Source: Scalindua sp964437425 (GTDB taxonomy: Bacteria > Planctomycetota > Brocadiia > Brocadiales > Scalinduaceae). Taken from it: a stretch of 64,000 nt of DNA. Made by a program: the position numbers and the translations under genes. Shown here piece by piece: positions 44,551 to 52,382 of this stretch (positions are counted from its first letter, which is position 1; the number at the start of each line of letters is the position of its first letter). Location: NCBI GenBank assembly GCA_964437425.1, contig CAYTGO010000009.1:1-64000 (forward strand). Direction: 5' to 3'. The notes below the pieces were generated by a model. The model searched no databases, was not told where the DNA came from, and was given only the letters and a program-made list of their open reading frames with translations.

Positions 44551-46128
44551 CTACCGTTGATTAATAAGTTCTATCACAAATGCCATCTGTTCATCATTAC
44601 CTTCAATAATATAATCAGGTTTTACGCCTGCACCCTGTAGTGAGGTACCATCAGCGAGGTAGAATTCACCGATAGTAAGAACTAAAGTATGTTTATAGTT
44701 TAATGGAAATACCTTTTGTATTGTTCCCTTTCCATAACTTTTTGTGCCCACAAGTCTTGCCTTATTATAGTGATGTAAGGTTGCGGCAAATATCTCAGCA
44801 CAGCTTGCGGTATCACTGTTTATCAATATCACCAGAGGGCATGTAAACTCTCCATTATCTCTGTCCTTTTTCCGGGAAAAATATTTTGTCTGACCTTTAC
44901 TTTCTACCGTTAGTAGAAGTTTACCTTCCGGAATAAATAATTCCATTATTGGAATGGTCTCTTCCAGGCTTCCTCCCGGATTATCCCGCAGATCAATTAT
45001 CAGTCCGCAAAGGTCTATAACTTTTAAATCTGCCAACGCCTTTTTAAAGTCCTCCTTTGCCCTTCTCCCAAAATGCTTAATCTTAATGTATCCTATATTA
45101 TCATTAATAATACTTGTGTCGGATATTGTCTCATCTCTTTCGAAGCCTCTTATGAACTCGGAAGAAGAAGGCTTAATCTCTTTGAGCGAACTATGCTGAT
45201 CCAGGGAAGTTGTTAAGCTTTTGATGGATAATTTGATCAGATCTTCAACATTAGTATCTTTATAATAGTTATCTTTTATCCTGAGAATAAGCTCTTCCAA
45301 AAGAAGAACATCTTCATCCTCTTCAGATGAGAATTCAGGATCTTTTTTCCTCAACACCTCGTATTCCAATCTGTCAATGTCAACAATTTCTCCATCGTAT
45401 ATTTTCTGAAAATCCCTTGCAGACTCTAGGGAATTGAAAGCCACTACGTAGGGCGGCATTGAATCCTTAAGAGTGATATCAGGGCCGTTAATATACCAGG
45501 CATTTTGAGTATCAATCTTTTTTTCGCTATAGTAATCTACACACTCCATTGATATTATTTCTTCACTATATTTGTTTCTATAACTTAAGGCACAGTGGAT
45601 ACAACACGTTTTTTTAGTATCCCCATTCAGGGCCAAGAAATATGCGGTTTTTATATTTGTTACTAACATGCGGCACCATACGCACATATCTTCAATATTA
45701 TATTCTTCTATTTTGAATGGAAATGTTATCTCACGGTCTTCTCCTTCCCGGTTAAACTGAACGATAAACAGATACTGACCCTTATCCTCCAAAACCTGTC
45801 TCATTCTATAGTTGGATTCATTATCTAAGAATGGTATGTAAGAAACTCTTTCTATGCCCTGAGGATCTACGATCTTAAACTCAAGTTCTTGGTTATAATA
45901 AGATCCTGAACTGATTTTTTCTACCCGAACGGTAAAATCGAAGAGCCCGGTATCCCCAACAGGATAATACGAAAGAGAGGCTCTGTATTCTTCCGTCTCT
46001 TTGAGATGATTTATCACGGTTGGTCGTGGGGGAGCATCCCCGTCCTGGTGTGAATAGACTGGATTCAGCAAAAGGACATTGAGGCAGGAAAACAGGAATA
46101 GCAAAAACGCTTTTATTATATATTTCAT
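44551..46128 (-). CDS. Exported fusion of NosL-like domain and S41 (C-terminal processing) peptidase
   Basis: About 525 aa from the ATG at 46128 (a TTG 12 nt upstream is possible). Signal peptide, then a beta-rich N-terminal domain (about 45-135), a NosL-like region (about 150-265) with MCVWCRM, TCCIHCA, the AWYINGP and MPPYVVAFNSLESARDF blocks that recall the copper-binding NosL fold, and a C-terminal S41 protease domain (about 340-525) with IGYIKIKHFG, LIIDLRDNPGG, the nucleophile motif DTASCAEIF and the general-base Lys in SYGKGTIQKV. The usual PDZ domain is not visible. Extra Cys pairs (CVWC, CCIHC) could bind metal. Role is unknown; a metal-dependent or redox-dependent processing protease is a guess. 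Confidence 0.78.
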   Translation of the reverse strand: MKYIIKAFLLFLFSCLNVLLLNPVYSHQDGDAPPRPTVINHLKETEEYRASLSYYPVGDTGLFDFTVRVEKISSGSYYNQELEFKIVDPQGIERVSYIPFLDNESNYRMRQVLEDKGQYLFIVQFNREGEDREITFPFKIEEYNIEDMCVWCRMLVTNIKTAYFLALNGDTKKTCCIHCALSYRNKYSEEIISMECVDYYSEKKIDTQNAWYINGPDITLKDSMPPYVVAFNSLESARDFQKIYDGEIVDIDRLEYEVLRKKDPEFSSEEDEDVLLLEELILRIKDNYYKDTNVEDLIKLSIKSLTTSLDQHSSLKEIKPSSSEFIRGFERDETISDTSIINDNIGYIKIKHFGRRAKEDFKKALADLKVIDLCGLIIDLRDNPGGSLEETIPIMELFIPEGKLLLTVESKGQTKYFSRKKDRDNGEFTCPLVILINSDTASCAEIFAATLHHYNKARLVGTKSYGKGTIQKVFPLNYKHTLVLTIGEFYLADGTSLQGAGVKPDYIIEGNDEQMAFVIELINQR

Positions 46129-46242
46129 TGTCCCTTTCAAAATCTTCTAACTACGATACTTATTGTTGAAATACTCAGAGTAATAGATTGTGTTTATATA
46201 AATGTTTAAGAGTATAGTACAATTTTCATAATACTTTTTGCA

Positions 46243-46293
46243 CAAAAAAAAGGAGCAAGGGTTATATGTAAAAGACAATCCCCCCTTGCTCCT
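46243..46293 (-). terminator. Intrinsic terminator after the beta-propeller gene
   Basis: Minus strand stem AGGAGCAAGGG / CCCTTGCTCCT (46293-46283 with 46261-46251) followed by a run of eight T. It ends the riboswitch-controlled unit before the protease gene. Confidence 0.85.
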
Positions 46294-46335
46294 CTTAAAA
46301 ACTATGAAACAAACACCTATGTAGCAAAGACTAAA

Positions 46336-47538
46336 TTAATGACAATAATTTGCTGCACCAATAATTGTCACTGCCCATGGTGAAAGACCGACATTAGTTA
46401 TCTCCTTGTAGTCGTCAGTATCCGCATCAAAGACAAAAACTGAATTCCTGGCTGATGCTGCAAGGTACACTTTCTTTCCGTCTAGTGTAGTCGATGCAGT
46501 TTCAGGACTCACATTCAGACCAAGCTTAATCTTCTTTATTTCTCTCATCTCTTCCATGTCATATATATATACTCCATTATCTCCTCTGCTTATGACATAA
46601 GCCTTTTTACCTCCGTTTACAAAGTTGACTCCAGTCATATCCGCACCACCAGGGAATGTTGCTATAACCTTATTAATGGTTGTGTCAATTACGGAGATAG
46701 TCTCGTCTCCATTGTTTGGCACAAGCATCTTTGTACCATCAGGGGACGCATAAGCACGCCAGGGATCATCTCCAACAGGAATTGTTGCCACTACACTGTC
46801 ATCTATTGTATCAATAACAGCAACCTGGTCTGAATCACCGTCAGCGGCATAGGCATAACGGCCGTCAATTGTCAATGTAGGATTTGCGATACCTACAACT
46901 TCAGCTAATTTACTATTCATGTCTACCTGGGCCATTACATATGCACTTCCTACTTCCATCGTTGATGCAACCAACTGTGTTTCAACATCTATAACTCCTA
47001 CTTCATGTGCTCCCATGTTAGAGATGTAAACCTTTGAGCTACCCGGCAGGCAGACAATGCCGTGTGGTTCAAAGAAACCGTTGAGCCTTCTTATCTCTTT
47101 TTTAGCTTCTATATCCACGACAGAAACACATCCTGCAGCCATATTTCCAATATACGCATATTTACTGTCAGGAGTAATATCGAAATGCTCCGGCATAAGT
47201 CCCAACCTGACCTTGGTAAGCTCTCTAGTCTTTAGATCAATGATCGCTACAAAGTTGGAGTTTGTACCTGTTACCAGTAAGTTTTTTCCATCCAGGGTCG
47301 CAACGGCCATATGTGGATTTGACCAGTCACCACACGCAATACGGTCCAGTATTACATCCGTATTCATATCTATTACGGTAACATCACTGGAATCACGATT
47401 GGTAACAAACACAACGGAATTAGGATCAAAACTTACCTGTTTATCGTCAGCCTGGCTAACCAATGCAAAAACCCACGATGCTGTAACCATGCAACATACA
47501 AAGATACCTGTATTAAACATCTTCAAATTTCTCAACAT
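46336..47538 (-). CDS. Exported YVTN-type beta-propeller, candidate corrinoid-capture protein
   Basis: About 400 aa from the ATG at 47538, which follows AGGAGGAG; longer in-frame starts lack a ribosome site. Signal peptide, then about seven YVTN blades (VTNRDSSDVTVIDMNTDVIL, YIGNMAAGCVSVVDIEAK, VPNNGDETISVIDTTINKV). It is transcribed after the porin gene, both downstream of two cobalamin riboswitches, and ends in a strong terminator. Bacteroides BtuG, a surface seven-bladed propeller, binds B12 with very high affinity, and a comparable job here is inferred from the regulation and fold, not from residue identity. No lipobox, so it may be free in the periplasm or held by another partner. Confidence 0.82.
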   Translation of the reverse strand: MLRNLKMFNTGIFVCCMVTASWVFALVSQADDKQVSFDPNSVVFVTNRDSSDVTVIDMNTDVILDRIACGDWSNPHMAVATLDGKNLLVTGTNSNFVAIIDLKTRELTKVRLGLMPEHFDITPDSKYAYIGNMAAGCVSVVDIEAKKEIRRLNGFFEPHGIVCLPGSSKVYISNMGAHEVGVIDVETQLVASTMEVGSAYVMAQVDMNSKLAEVVGIANPTLTIDGRYAYAADGDSDQVAVIDTIDDSVVATIPVGDDPWRAYASPDGTKMLVPNNGDETISVIDTTINKVIATFPGGADMTGVNFVNGGKKAYVISRGDNGVYIYDMEEMREIKKIKLGLNVSPETASTTLDGKKVYLAASARNSVFVFDADTDDYKEITNVGLSPWAVTIIGAANYCH

Positions 47539-47678
47539 ACTCTTTCTCCTCCTTTCAGGATTTTTCGAAATTATAAAGTAAAAACTTTTCATTTTGATCA
47601 ATCCACCTCCTTCCATGAATTTGATGAACTTTTTACTGGCATACGAACTGCCAATTCTTAGATACTATATAGAGGTAT

Positions 47679-49190
47679 TTAAAATTCTACCTGTGTTCTA
47701 ATACCTATAACTCCAGCCGTATCATTTGAACCCATCCCGGCGGGATCAAAAACAGCTTGAAAGTTTGGTGTAACGGCAAAGCGATTATTAACCTGAAATT
47801 TATAATAAACCTCTAACGCGCTCTCTTTATCTCCATCGACTATGTCTAACATACCAAATGCCATAGCGACTTCATCATTGACCCTTGAAAAGAATGGAGA
47901 CCTGAACCGGAGACCTGCACTCCATGCACTTGCGATACTTGCATCATCCTCCTCCGATTCATTAGCTCCATAACGTCCAAATGCGGTCAGTCTGGTGGAA
48001 AGATTCTGATCTATGCTGACACCGAAACCGTTGTTATCCTCCGTACCTCCTTTAGTCTTTCCCCACAGGCGATAGTTGCCCTCTTGGTTAAAGAAGAAGT
48101 GAGATCTATATCCTATTTCAGCTATAGCGTATAGACCATCAGTGATATTGGTACCTGAATTATCAATACTTTGCAAACCAAACCCAAGCGTGAATGCTCT
48201 TCTTGTATCAAAAAATGCCAATAAACCGGGACCGTTTCCAGGCTGCTCCATTGCAGGATTATTCACAAAGGCACTTGTTATAAATTGTGTGGTTTCGTCG
48301 TTAGCAACCGTGTTGGAATCAAAGTAGTTTGTCAAGTCTACTTTACCACCTACAATCCTTAATCTTTCCAGCAAAAGAAACGTCTGCAACCATGCTTCCC
48401 GGACAGAAACCCTGTCAACTCCATCAGTGTCCTGCAACGAACCGGAATCATCATTAAGACCTGAAATACTTCCAACAATCTCATCAGGACCATTACCTCC
48501 TATCGATTCGAGGTCCAGGAAAAAAGTAGTGTAGAGAAGCGGCCTCGCTATAAACAGCAGATCAGTGGAACCTTCTGCAAAACTCTTCTTTCCGCTATTA
48601 GCAACACTCTTTCCCTGCCTGTCACTATTTATTAACTGCTGAAAGATACCTGTACCGCTGGCACCAATGATTACACGGCTCTCCATTTCCTCTTCAACCG
48701 CAGCTGAAATCCTGTCTGATATACTCTCTCGTCTGGCAAATTTAAATAGTTTGAACCGTGATCTTTTCTTCTGCTTCAAACCGCAACTGGGGCATTTTTT
48801 GTCCTCACCCTGTGCAGTAAAGACATGCCCTTTTCGACAGACATATTCCTGTACACGTCTTATTTCATCAGTTATATCCATGAGAGAGGCCCTGTCTTTA
48901 AGATCGTAAACCATATCTTCCAGCGTACTAATCTTGTTTTCAAGTCCCTTTTGGTCATCAATAGAGTCATACTGACTGTGCTTTTGTTTTGTTTCTGAAG
49001 TAGACCTTGCCACCTCCGGTTCAGCACTTTCAACCGTATCAAGATATTTTTCCAGCCTGTTTATGGTGTTCTTCATACTTATTACTTGCCTGTTTAATGC
49101 CTCAAATTCCTCATCTGATACCGCAGCAAATACAGTATTACAAGAAAGTAAAATAATAAACAGATGCGGTAGATAATAAAAATACTTCAT
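47679..49190 (-). CDS. Outer-membrane porin-like barrel with zinc-ribbon motif, B12-riboswitch controlled
   Basis: About 503 aa. The ATG at 49190 follows GGAGGTTTGC; the longer frame to 49286 runs into the riboswitch and is rejected. Signal peptide (LPHLFIILLSCNTVFAA), a coiled coil about 25-110, then CRKGHVFTAQGEDKKCPSC (Cys/His pair and C-x2-C, residues about 118-137), a basic stretch, and a beta barrel ending in the strand TAGVIGIRTQVEF. The ribbon-like motif is odd in a porin. The gene is the first downstream of tandem cobalamin riboswitches, so it should handle corrinoids or cobalt. It is not a TonB receptor; no plug domain is seen. Confidence 0.78.
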   Translation of the reverse strand: MKYFYYLPHLFIILLSCNTVFAAVSDEEFEALNRQVISMKNTINRLEKYLDTVESAEPEVARSTSETKQKHSQYDSIDDQKGLENKISTLEDMVYDLKDRASLMDITDEIRRVQEYVCRKGHVFTAQGEDKKCPSCGLKQKKRSRFKLFKFARRESISDRISAAVEEEMESRVIIGASGTGIFQQLINSDRQGKSVANSGKKSFAEGSTDLLFIARPLLYTTFFLDLESIGGNGPDEIVGSISGLNDDSGSLQDTDGVDRVSVREAWLQTFLLLERLRIVGGKVDLTNYFDSNTVANDETTQFITSAFVNNPAMEQPGNGPGLLAFFDTRRAFTLGFGLQSIDNSGTNITDGLYAIAEIGYRSHFFFNQEGNYRLWGKTKGGTEDNNGFGVSIDQNLSTRLTAFGRYGANESEEDDASIASAWSAGLRFRSPFFSRVNDEVAMAFGMLDIVDGDKESALEVYYKFQVNNRFAVTPNFQAVFDPAGMGSNDTAGVIGIRTQVEF

Positions 49191-49231
49191 GCAAACCTCC
49201 TTTTCCCCTCGGAAAAAAGTTTTAGAAAAAA

Positions 49232-49398
49232 CGTGTAAGACAGGTTTCCTGGCTTTCGGATCATCCTGGTTTCTGCACCTTCCCATCCGCCGGAAACGGA
49301 CAGTGGCATTTTGCAGATTTCGTCACCGATTACAGTTGCGGGGCAGCTCCCGTTAACCGAGTTTCAGCTCGGCGGGGATTCCCTGATATCTCACACAC
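49232..49398 (-). promoter_or_regulatory. Cobalamin riboswitch proximal to the porin gene
   Basis: Minus strand order: P1 segment, AGGGAATCCCCGCCGAGC, GCTGCCCCGCAACTGTA, GCCACTGTCC, GGGAAGG and B12 box AGCCAGGAAACCTGTC. It has the core of the aptamer with a slightly diverged B12 box. There is no separate terminator between it and the gene; its 3' end is 42 nt from the start codon, so control of translation initiation is possible. Confidence 0.93.
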
Positions 49399-49454
49399 AG
49401 TAAAGATTTAAAATAAATAGGACACAGATTCTCACAGATAAATACTAAATCATG

Positions 49455-49479
49455 ATGGAAGGCTAAAGCCTTCCGCTAC
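49455..49479 (-). repeat. Second copy of the GGAAGGCTTTAGCC repeat
   Basis: Reverse complement of this 25-mer matches 19044-19069 almost completely. Here the palindrome is perfect (GGAAGGCT-AA-AGCCTTCC). It lies between the two riboswitches. Confidence 0.65.
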
Positions 49480-49510
49480 AGCCAGTTTGTTTCTATCCTG
49501 AAAATTGCAA

Positions 49511-49550
49511 ATAAAAAAGCCCGAATCTTCGATGTGAAGATTCGGGCTTT
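49511..49550 (-). terminator. Terminator between the tandem riboswitches
   Basis: 15-bp stem (49516-49530 with 49536-49550, loop GATGT) with a T-rich tail on the minus strand (TTTTTTATT). Placed just after the upstream aptamer, so it is its expression platform. Confidence 0.85.
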
Positions 49551-49621
49551 ATATTGTCCAATTGTCAATAAACGTATCATGCCTCCACCTTCTTTACCTT
49601 CGAAGAGTTAAATGTGAAGTA

Positions 49622-49827
49622 TTTACGGGTAGGTCTTCTGACTATCGGGTCATCCTGATGACTGCGCCTTCCCACCCCGGTCAAAGCCGGGAGAAGTGGC
49701 CTGTTATCACGAAAAAATGTGAAATGCAGTCTCAGTAGCCGATTACAGCGGCGGGTCCGTGCCCTTTAAGGGACTTCCCTATTATGTCACTACCAGCAGT
49801 AAGTTGCTGTTCGCGAACGCCCGTAAA
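49622..49827 (-). promoter_or_regulatory. Cobalamin riboswitch, upstream member of a tandem pair
   Basis: P1 TTTACGGG (49622-49629) with CCCGTAAA (49820-49827); minus strand core GCGGGTCCG-type (as GGACCCGCCGCTGTAATCGG), GGCCACTTCTCCC, GGGAAGGCGC and B12 box AGTCAGAAGACCTACC. It lies 223 nt before the second aptamer on the same strand and has its own terminator. Confidence 0.94.
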
Positions 49828-49882
49828 CAAACTTTAGAATTTTCAAAGTACAGTAATCAATCTAAAATTGACTACGTCATTG

Positions 49883-49910
49883 AATATAATGACATGGAAA
49901 TTATTGTCAA
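49883..49910 (-). promoter_or_regulatory. sigma70-type promoter for the riboswitch-porin-propeller unit
   Basis: Minus strand TTGACA (49910-49905), 16-nt spacer, TATATT (49888-49883). Its predicted start near 49877 precedes the first aptamer by about 50 nt, so both riboswitches are in one leader of nearly 690 nt. Confidence 0.7.
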
Positions 49911-50032
49911 GAAGAAACTGTTTAAACACTTTTCCAGCATTTCCTTATGTAATGAAAGCATAACTACTTAGCTAAGACTTTATTACTCAAAAGTATTTCC
50001 TGATTTTTAAAAATTTTACTGTATAAAAAAGC

Positions 50033-50060
50033 TTGACAATTAATGAGGATTATTTATATT
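50033..50060 (+). promoter_or_regulatory. sigma70-type promoter for ferredoxin
   Basis: TTGACA (50033-50038), 16-nt spacer, TATATT (50055-50060). A leader of about 95 nt precedes the ferredoxin gene. Confidence 0.65.
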
Positions 50061-50162
50061 AAAATTTAAATTATTATCTTATATTTGCTTAGAAAATTGT
50101 GTAGGGTTTTGTTAGTGGTAAAGAAACTAACATAATTATTTTTTTATAAAAGGAGGAAGTAA

Positions 50163-50351
50163 ATGAAGGCTACAATAGATGCTGATGAGTGTACCGGTTG
50201 TGAACTCTGTGTAACAACATGTCCGGAGGTTTTTGACATGGAAGATGACGTCGCTGTCGTAAAGGGTGATTCCGTTCCTGGAGATGCAGAGGAAACCTGT
50301 AGACAGGCAGCAGAAGAGTGCCCTGTTGAATGCATAGCTATTGATGATTAA
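50163..50351 (+). CDS. Small [4Fe-4S] ferredoxin
   Basis: 62 aa, acidic. Cluster ligands C11-x2-C14-x2-C17 (CTGCELC) and a distant Cys before Ile-Ala-Ile (ECPVECIAIDD) are typical of monocluster ferredoxins; C21 and C49 would form the disulphide seen in this family. It carries single electrons between soluble enzymes. The ATG follows AAAGGAGGAAGTAA, a perfect ribosome site. It is monocistronic: own promoter and a terminator 55 nt after the stop. Confidence 0.95.
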   Translation: MKATIDADECTGCELCVTTCPEVFDMEDDVAVVKGDSVPGDAEETCRQAAEECPVECIAIDD

Positions 50352-50406
50352 TTTCTTGCATAGCACCGGCCCAGGCGGGAAGGTACTATGACAAGTATAA
50401 AATATG

Positions 50407-50464
50407 ATAAGGAGAACTGCACGGGTAAGAATTGTAAAACAATTCTTACTGGCATTCTCCTTAT
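50407..50464. terminator. Two-step hairpin terminator between convergent genes
   Basis: Inner stem TAAGAATTGT / ACAATTCTTA (50426-50435, 50439-50448) and outer stem ATAAGGAGAA / TTCTCCTTAT (50407-50416, 50455-50464), then TTTATTT. Serves ferredoxin and the gene on the other strand. Confidence 0.85.
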
Positions 50465-50465
50465 T

Positions 50466-51236
50466 TTATTTCTCCACCTTTTTTAACTCATCCCGGTTTT
50501 CTTTTGACAGCTCTGCATTATAAAAATCATCATCTTCCGGCAGTGACAGGTACGAATTAGAAGTATAATCAATCCCGATCCTTACATTTTCCGTCTGACA
50601 CTCAAGCAAATGCCCTCCCGCCTTTTTGTCTTCAGTAATAAAGTGGAAATGATAACCGGGAACATTTATTCCTTCCATATAATCCGGAAACCAGGATCCC
50701 ACTAACGTACCCTTTACATCATGAAACTCAAATATTGGTTGGTTCTTTACTATTTCAACAAGCGGTGGATACGGTCTGTTCTGCCCGGGAACACTCCTTG
50801 CCTTGATATACTCAAACGTCCCTTCAATTTTGAATGCATAAAAGATGTTTTCTGTCGGCAACATACCGTCCAGAAATAGTTTTAGTTGATCGTAGTTTAC
50901 TGACTTGTCTATTTCCTTTGTTTCGTCTGATTCAAAGAAAGTAACCACGGCAAACGGGGTTTTCATTATATCGTCAACAGGATAAGCAATTCCGTCCGCT
51001 TTAATCTGATAAAACACACCATCTAATCCAATCATCTCACCATCAAGGTTGTTAAATGTTCCCAGTCCGAGGTCACCATGCCTCTTTAATTCTCCAAATG
51101 TCATATCCCCATCATAGATCTCATCCAACAGAGCGTTTATAGTTGACGTCTGATATAAGACTTCCTCGTTCTTTTGTGCGAATGAACATCCGCATGTTAG
51201 TATTACCAGAATTGTGGCTGACAAAAGATGTCGCAT
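50466..51236 (-). CDS. budA: Exported alpha-acetolactate decarboxylase (lipoprotein)
   Basis: 256 aa. Acetolactate decarboxylase turns acetolactate into acetoin and CO2. Family blocks: HGDLGLGTFNNLDGEMIGLDG, YPPLVEIVKNQPIFEF, and the zinc ligands in YHFHFI and GGHLLE. The N-terminus has a signal peptide ending in LTCGC, a good lipobox, so this enzyme would sit in the periplasm or on the outer membrane, as in some Gram-positive secreted relatives. No acetolactate synthase or butanediol dehydrogenase is nearby. Its value to an autotrophic anaerobe is unclear. Confidence 0.9.
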   Translation of the reverse strand: MRHLLSATILVILTCGCSFAQKNEEVLYQTSTINALLDEIYDGDMTFGELKRHGDLGLGTFNNLDGEMIGLDGVFYQIKADGIAYPVDDIMKTPFAVVTFFESDETKEIDKSVNYDQLKLFLDGMLPTENIFYAFKIEGTFEYIKARSVPGQNRPYPPLVEIVKNQPIFEFHDVKGTLVGSWFPDYMEGINVPGYHFHFITEDKKAGGHLLECQTENVRIGIDYTSNSYLSLPEDDDFYNAELSKENRDELKKVEK

Positions 51237-51284
51237 ATTTATTTAGTACAGAGATGAGAATACAGGCAACTCATGCGATTTAGG

Positions 51285-52295
51285 TTACAATAACTTTTCA
51301 GCAATCTGAACTGCGTTAAGTGCCGCACCTTTCAGGAGATTATCACTTACGACCCACATGTTTAGTCCGTTCTCGACAGAGCTGTCTTCCCGTATTCTTC
51401 CCACGAAAGTATCATCTTTGCCGGCGGCATCTGTTGCCAATGGATATAATTGTTTTGACGGATCATCAAGGACTACAACGCCTTCCGACTTGCTTAACAA
51501 GTCCCTGGCCTGATCAGCACTAAACGGCCCCTCTGTTTCTATATTAACCGACTCACTGTGCCCCCTGAATACAGGCACCCTCACGGTAGTTGTTGTTATG
51601 CGGAATGAGCTGTCCTCCAGAATTTTCTTTGTTTCATTAATCATCTTCATCTCTTCATCGGTATAGCCGTTTTCCTTGAAGGCATCACTCTGAGGTAATT
51701 GAGGAAGAGCGTTAAATGCTATCTGATGAGGAAATATACTGCGATCAAATCCTTCACTCTTCTCTGAAAGAATATGCTCGGTTTCGTTCTTTAATTCCAC
51801 CAGGGCATTGTAGCCTGCTCCGGATACTGCCTGGTATGTTGAAACTACCACCCTTTTGATTTTTACTGCATCATGTATCGGCTTTAAAACCAAAACTAGT
51901 TGTATCGTTGAACAGTTTGGATTCGCAATTACGCCATTATGTTCCGAGATCCTGTTTGCGTTTACTTCCGGTACGACCAGAGGTACATCTTCGTCCATTC
52001 TGAAGGCACTGGTGTTGTCCACGACAACACAATTGCTCTTTATAGCATAAGGCACAAATTCCCTGCTGATACCCCCCCCCGCACTGAATAGTCCGATGTT
52101 CATTCCTTCGAATGAATCTGCCGTCAATTCCTGTACCTGTACCTCCTTTCCACGAAAAACTACGCTCTTTCCTGCCGAACGGCTTGAAGCGAGCGGTCTT
52201 AATTCATCAATAGGAAAATCTCTTCTTTCAAGCACTCTGAGCATCTCTGTTCCTACTGCTCCTGTGACCCCTACTACTGCAACATTAACTCCCAT
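51285..52295 (-). CDS. asd: Aspartate-semialdehyde dehydrogenase
   Basis: About 336 aa from the ATG at 52295, which follows AAAGGAG; a GTG at 52304 overlaps that site. It reduces aspartyl phosphate to the semialdehyde for lysine, threonine, methionine and diaminopimelate. NADP motif VTGAVGTEML, SAGGGIS, catalytic Cys in ANPNCSTIQ, and RVPVFRGHSE. Normal length. The diaminopimelate branch would support a cell wall, now accepted for anammox bacteria. Confidence 0.96.
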   Translation of the reverse strand: MGVNVAVVGVTGAVGTEMLRVLERRDFPIDELRPLASSRSAGKSVVFRGKEVQVQELTADSFEGMNIGLFSAGGGISREFVPYAIKSNCVVVDNTSAFRMDEDVPLVVPEVNANRISEHNGVIANPNCSTIQLVLVLKPIHDAVKIKRVVVSTYQAVSGAGYNALVELKNETEHILSEKSEGFDRSIFPHQIAFNALPQLPQSDAFKENGYTDEEMKMINETKKILEDSSFRITTTTVRVPVFRGHSESVNIETEGPFSADQARDLLSKSEGVVVLDDPSKQLYPLATDAAGKDDTFVGRIREDSSVENGLNMWVVSDNLLKGAALNAVQIAEKLL

Positions 52296-52382
52296 ATTCT
52301 TCACTCCTTTTATATTAAATCGTAAACCTGAAATCGTAATTCGTAAATTAACCTTTGTTTTCAGTAGCCAAATCGTTACTGT

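Noticed and set aside
49759..49971. 70-codon reading frame on the plus strand
   Set aside because: It overlaps the cobalamin riboswitch and promoter of the opposite strand, has no ribosome site and no recognisable family.
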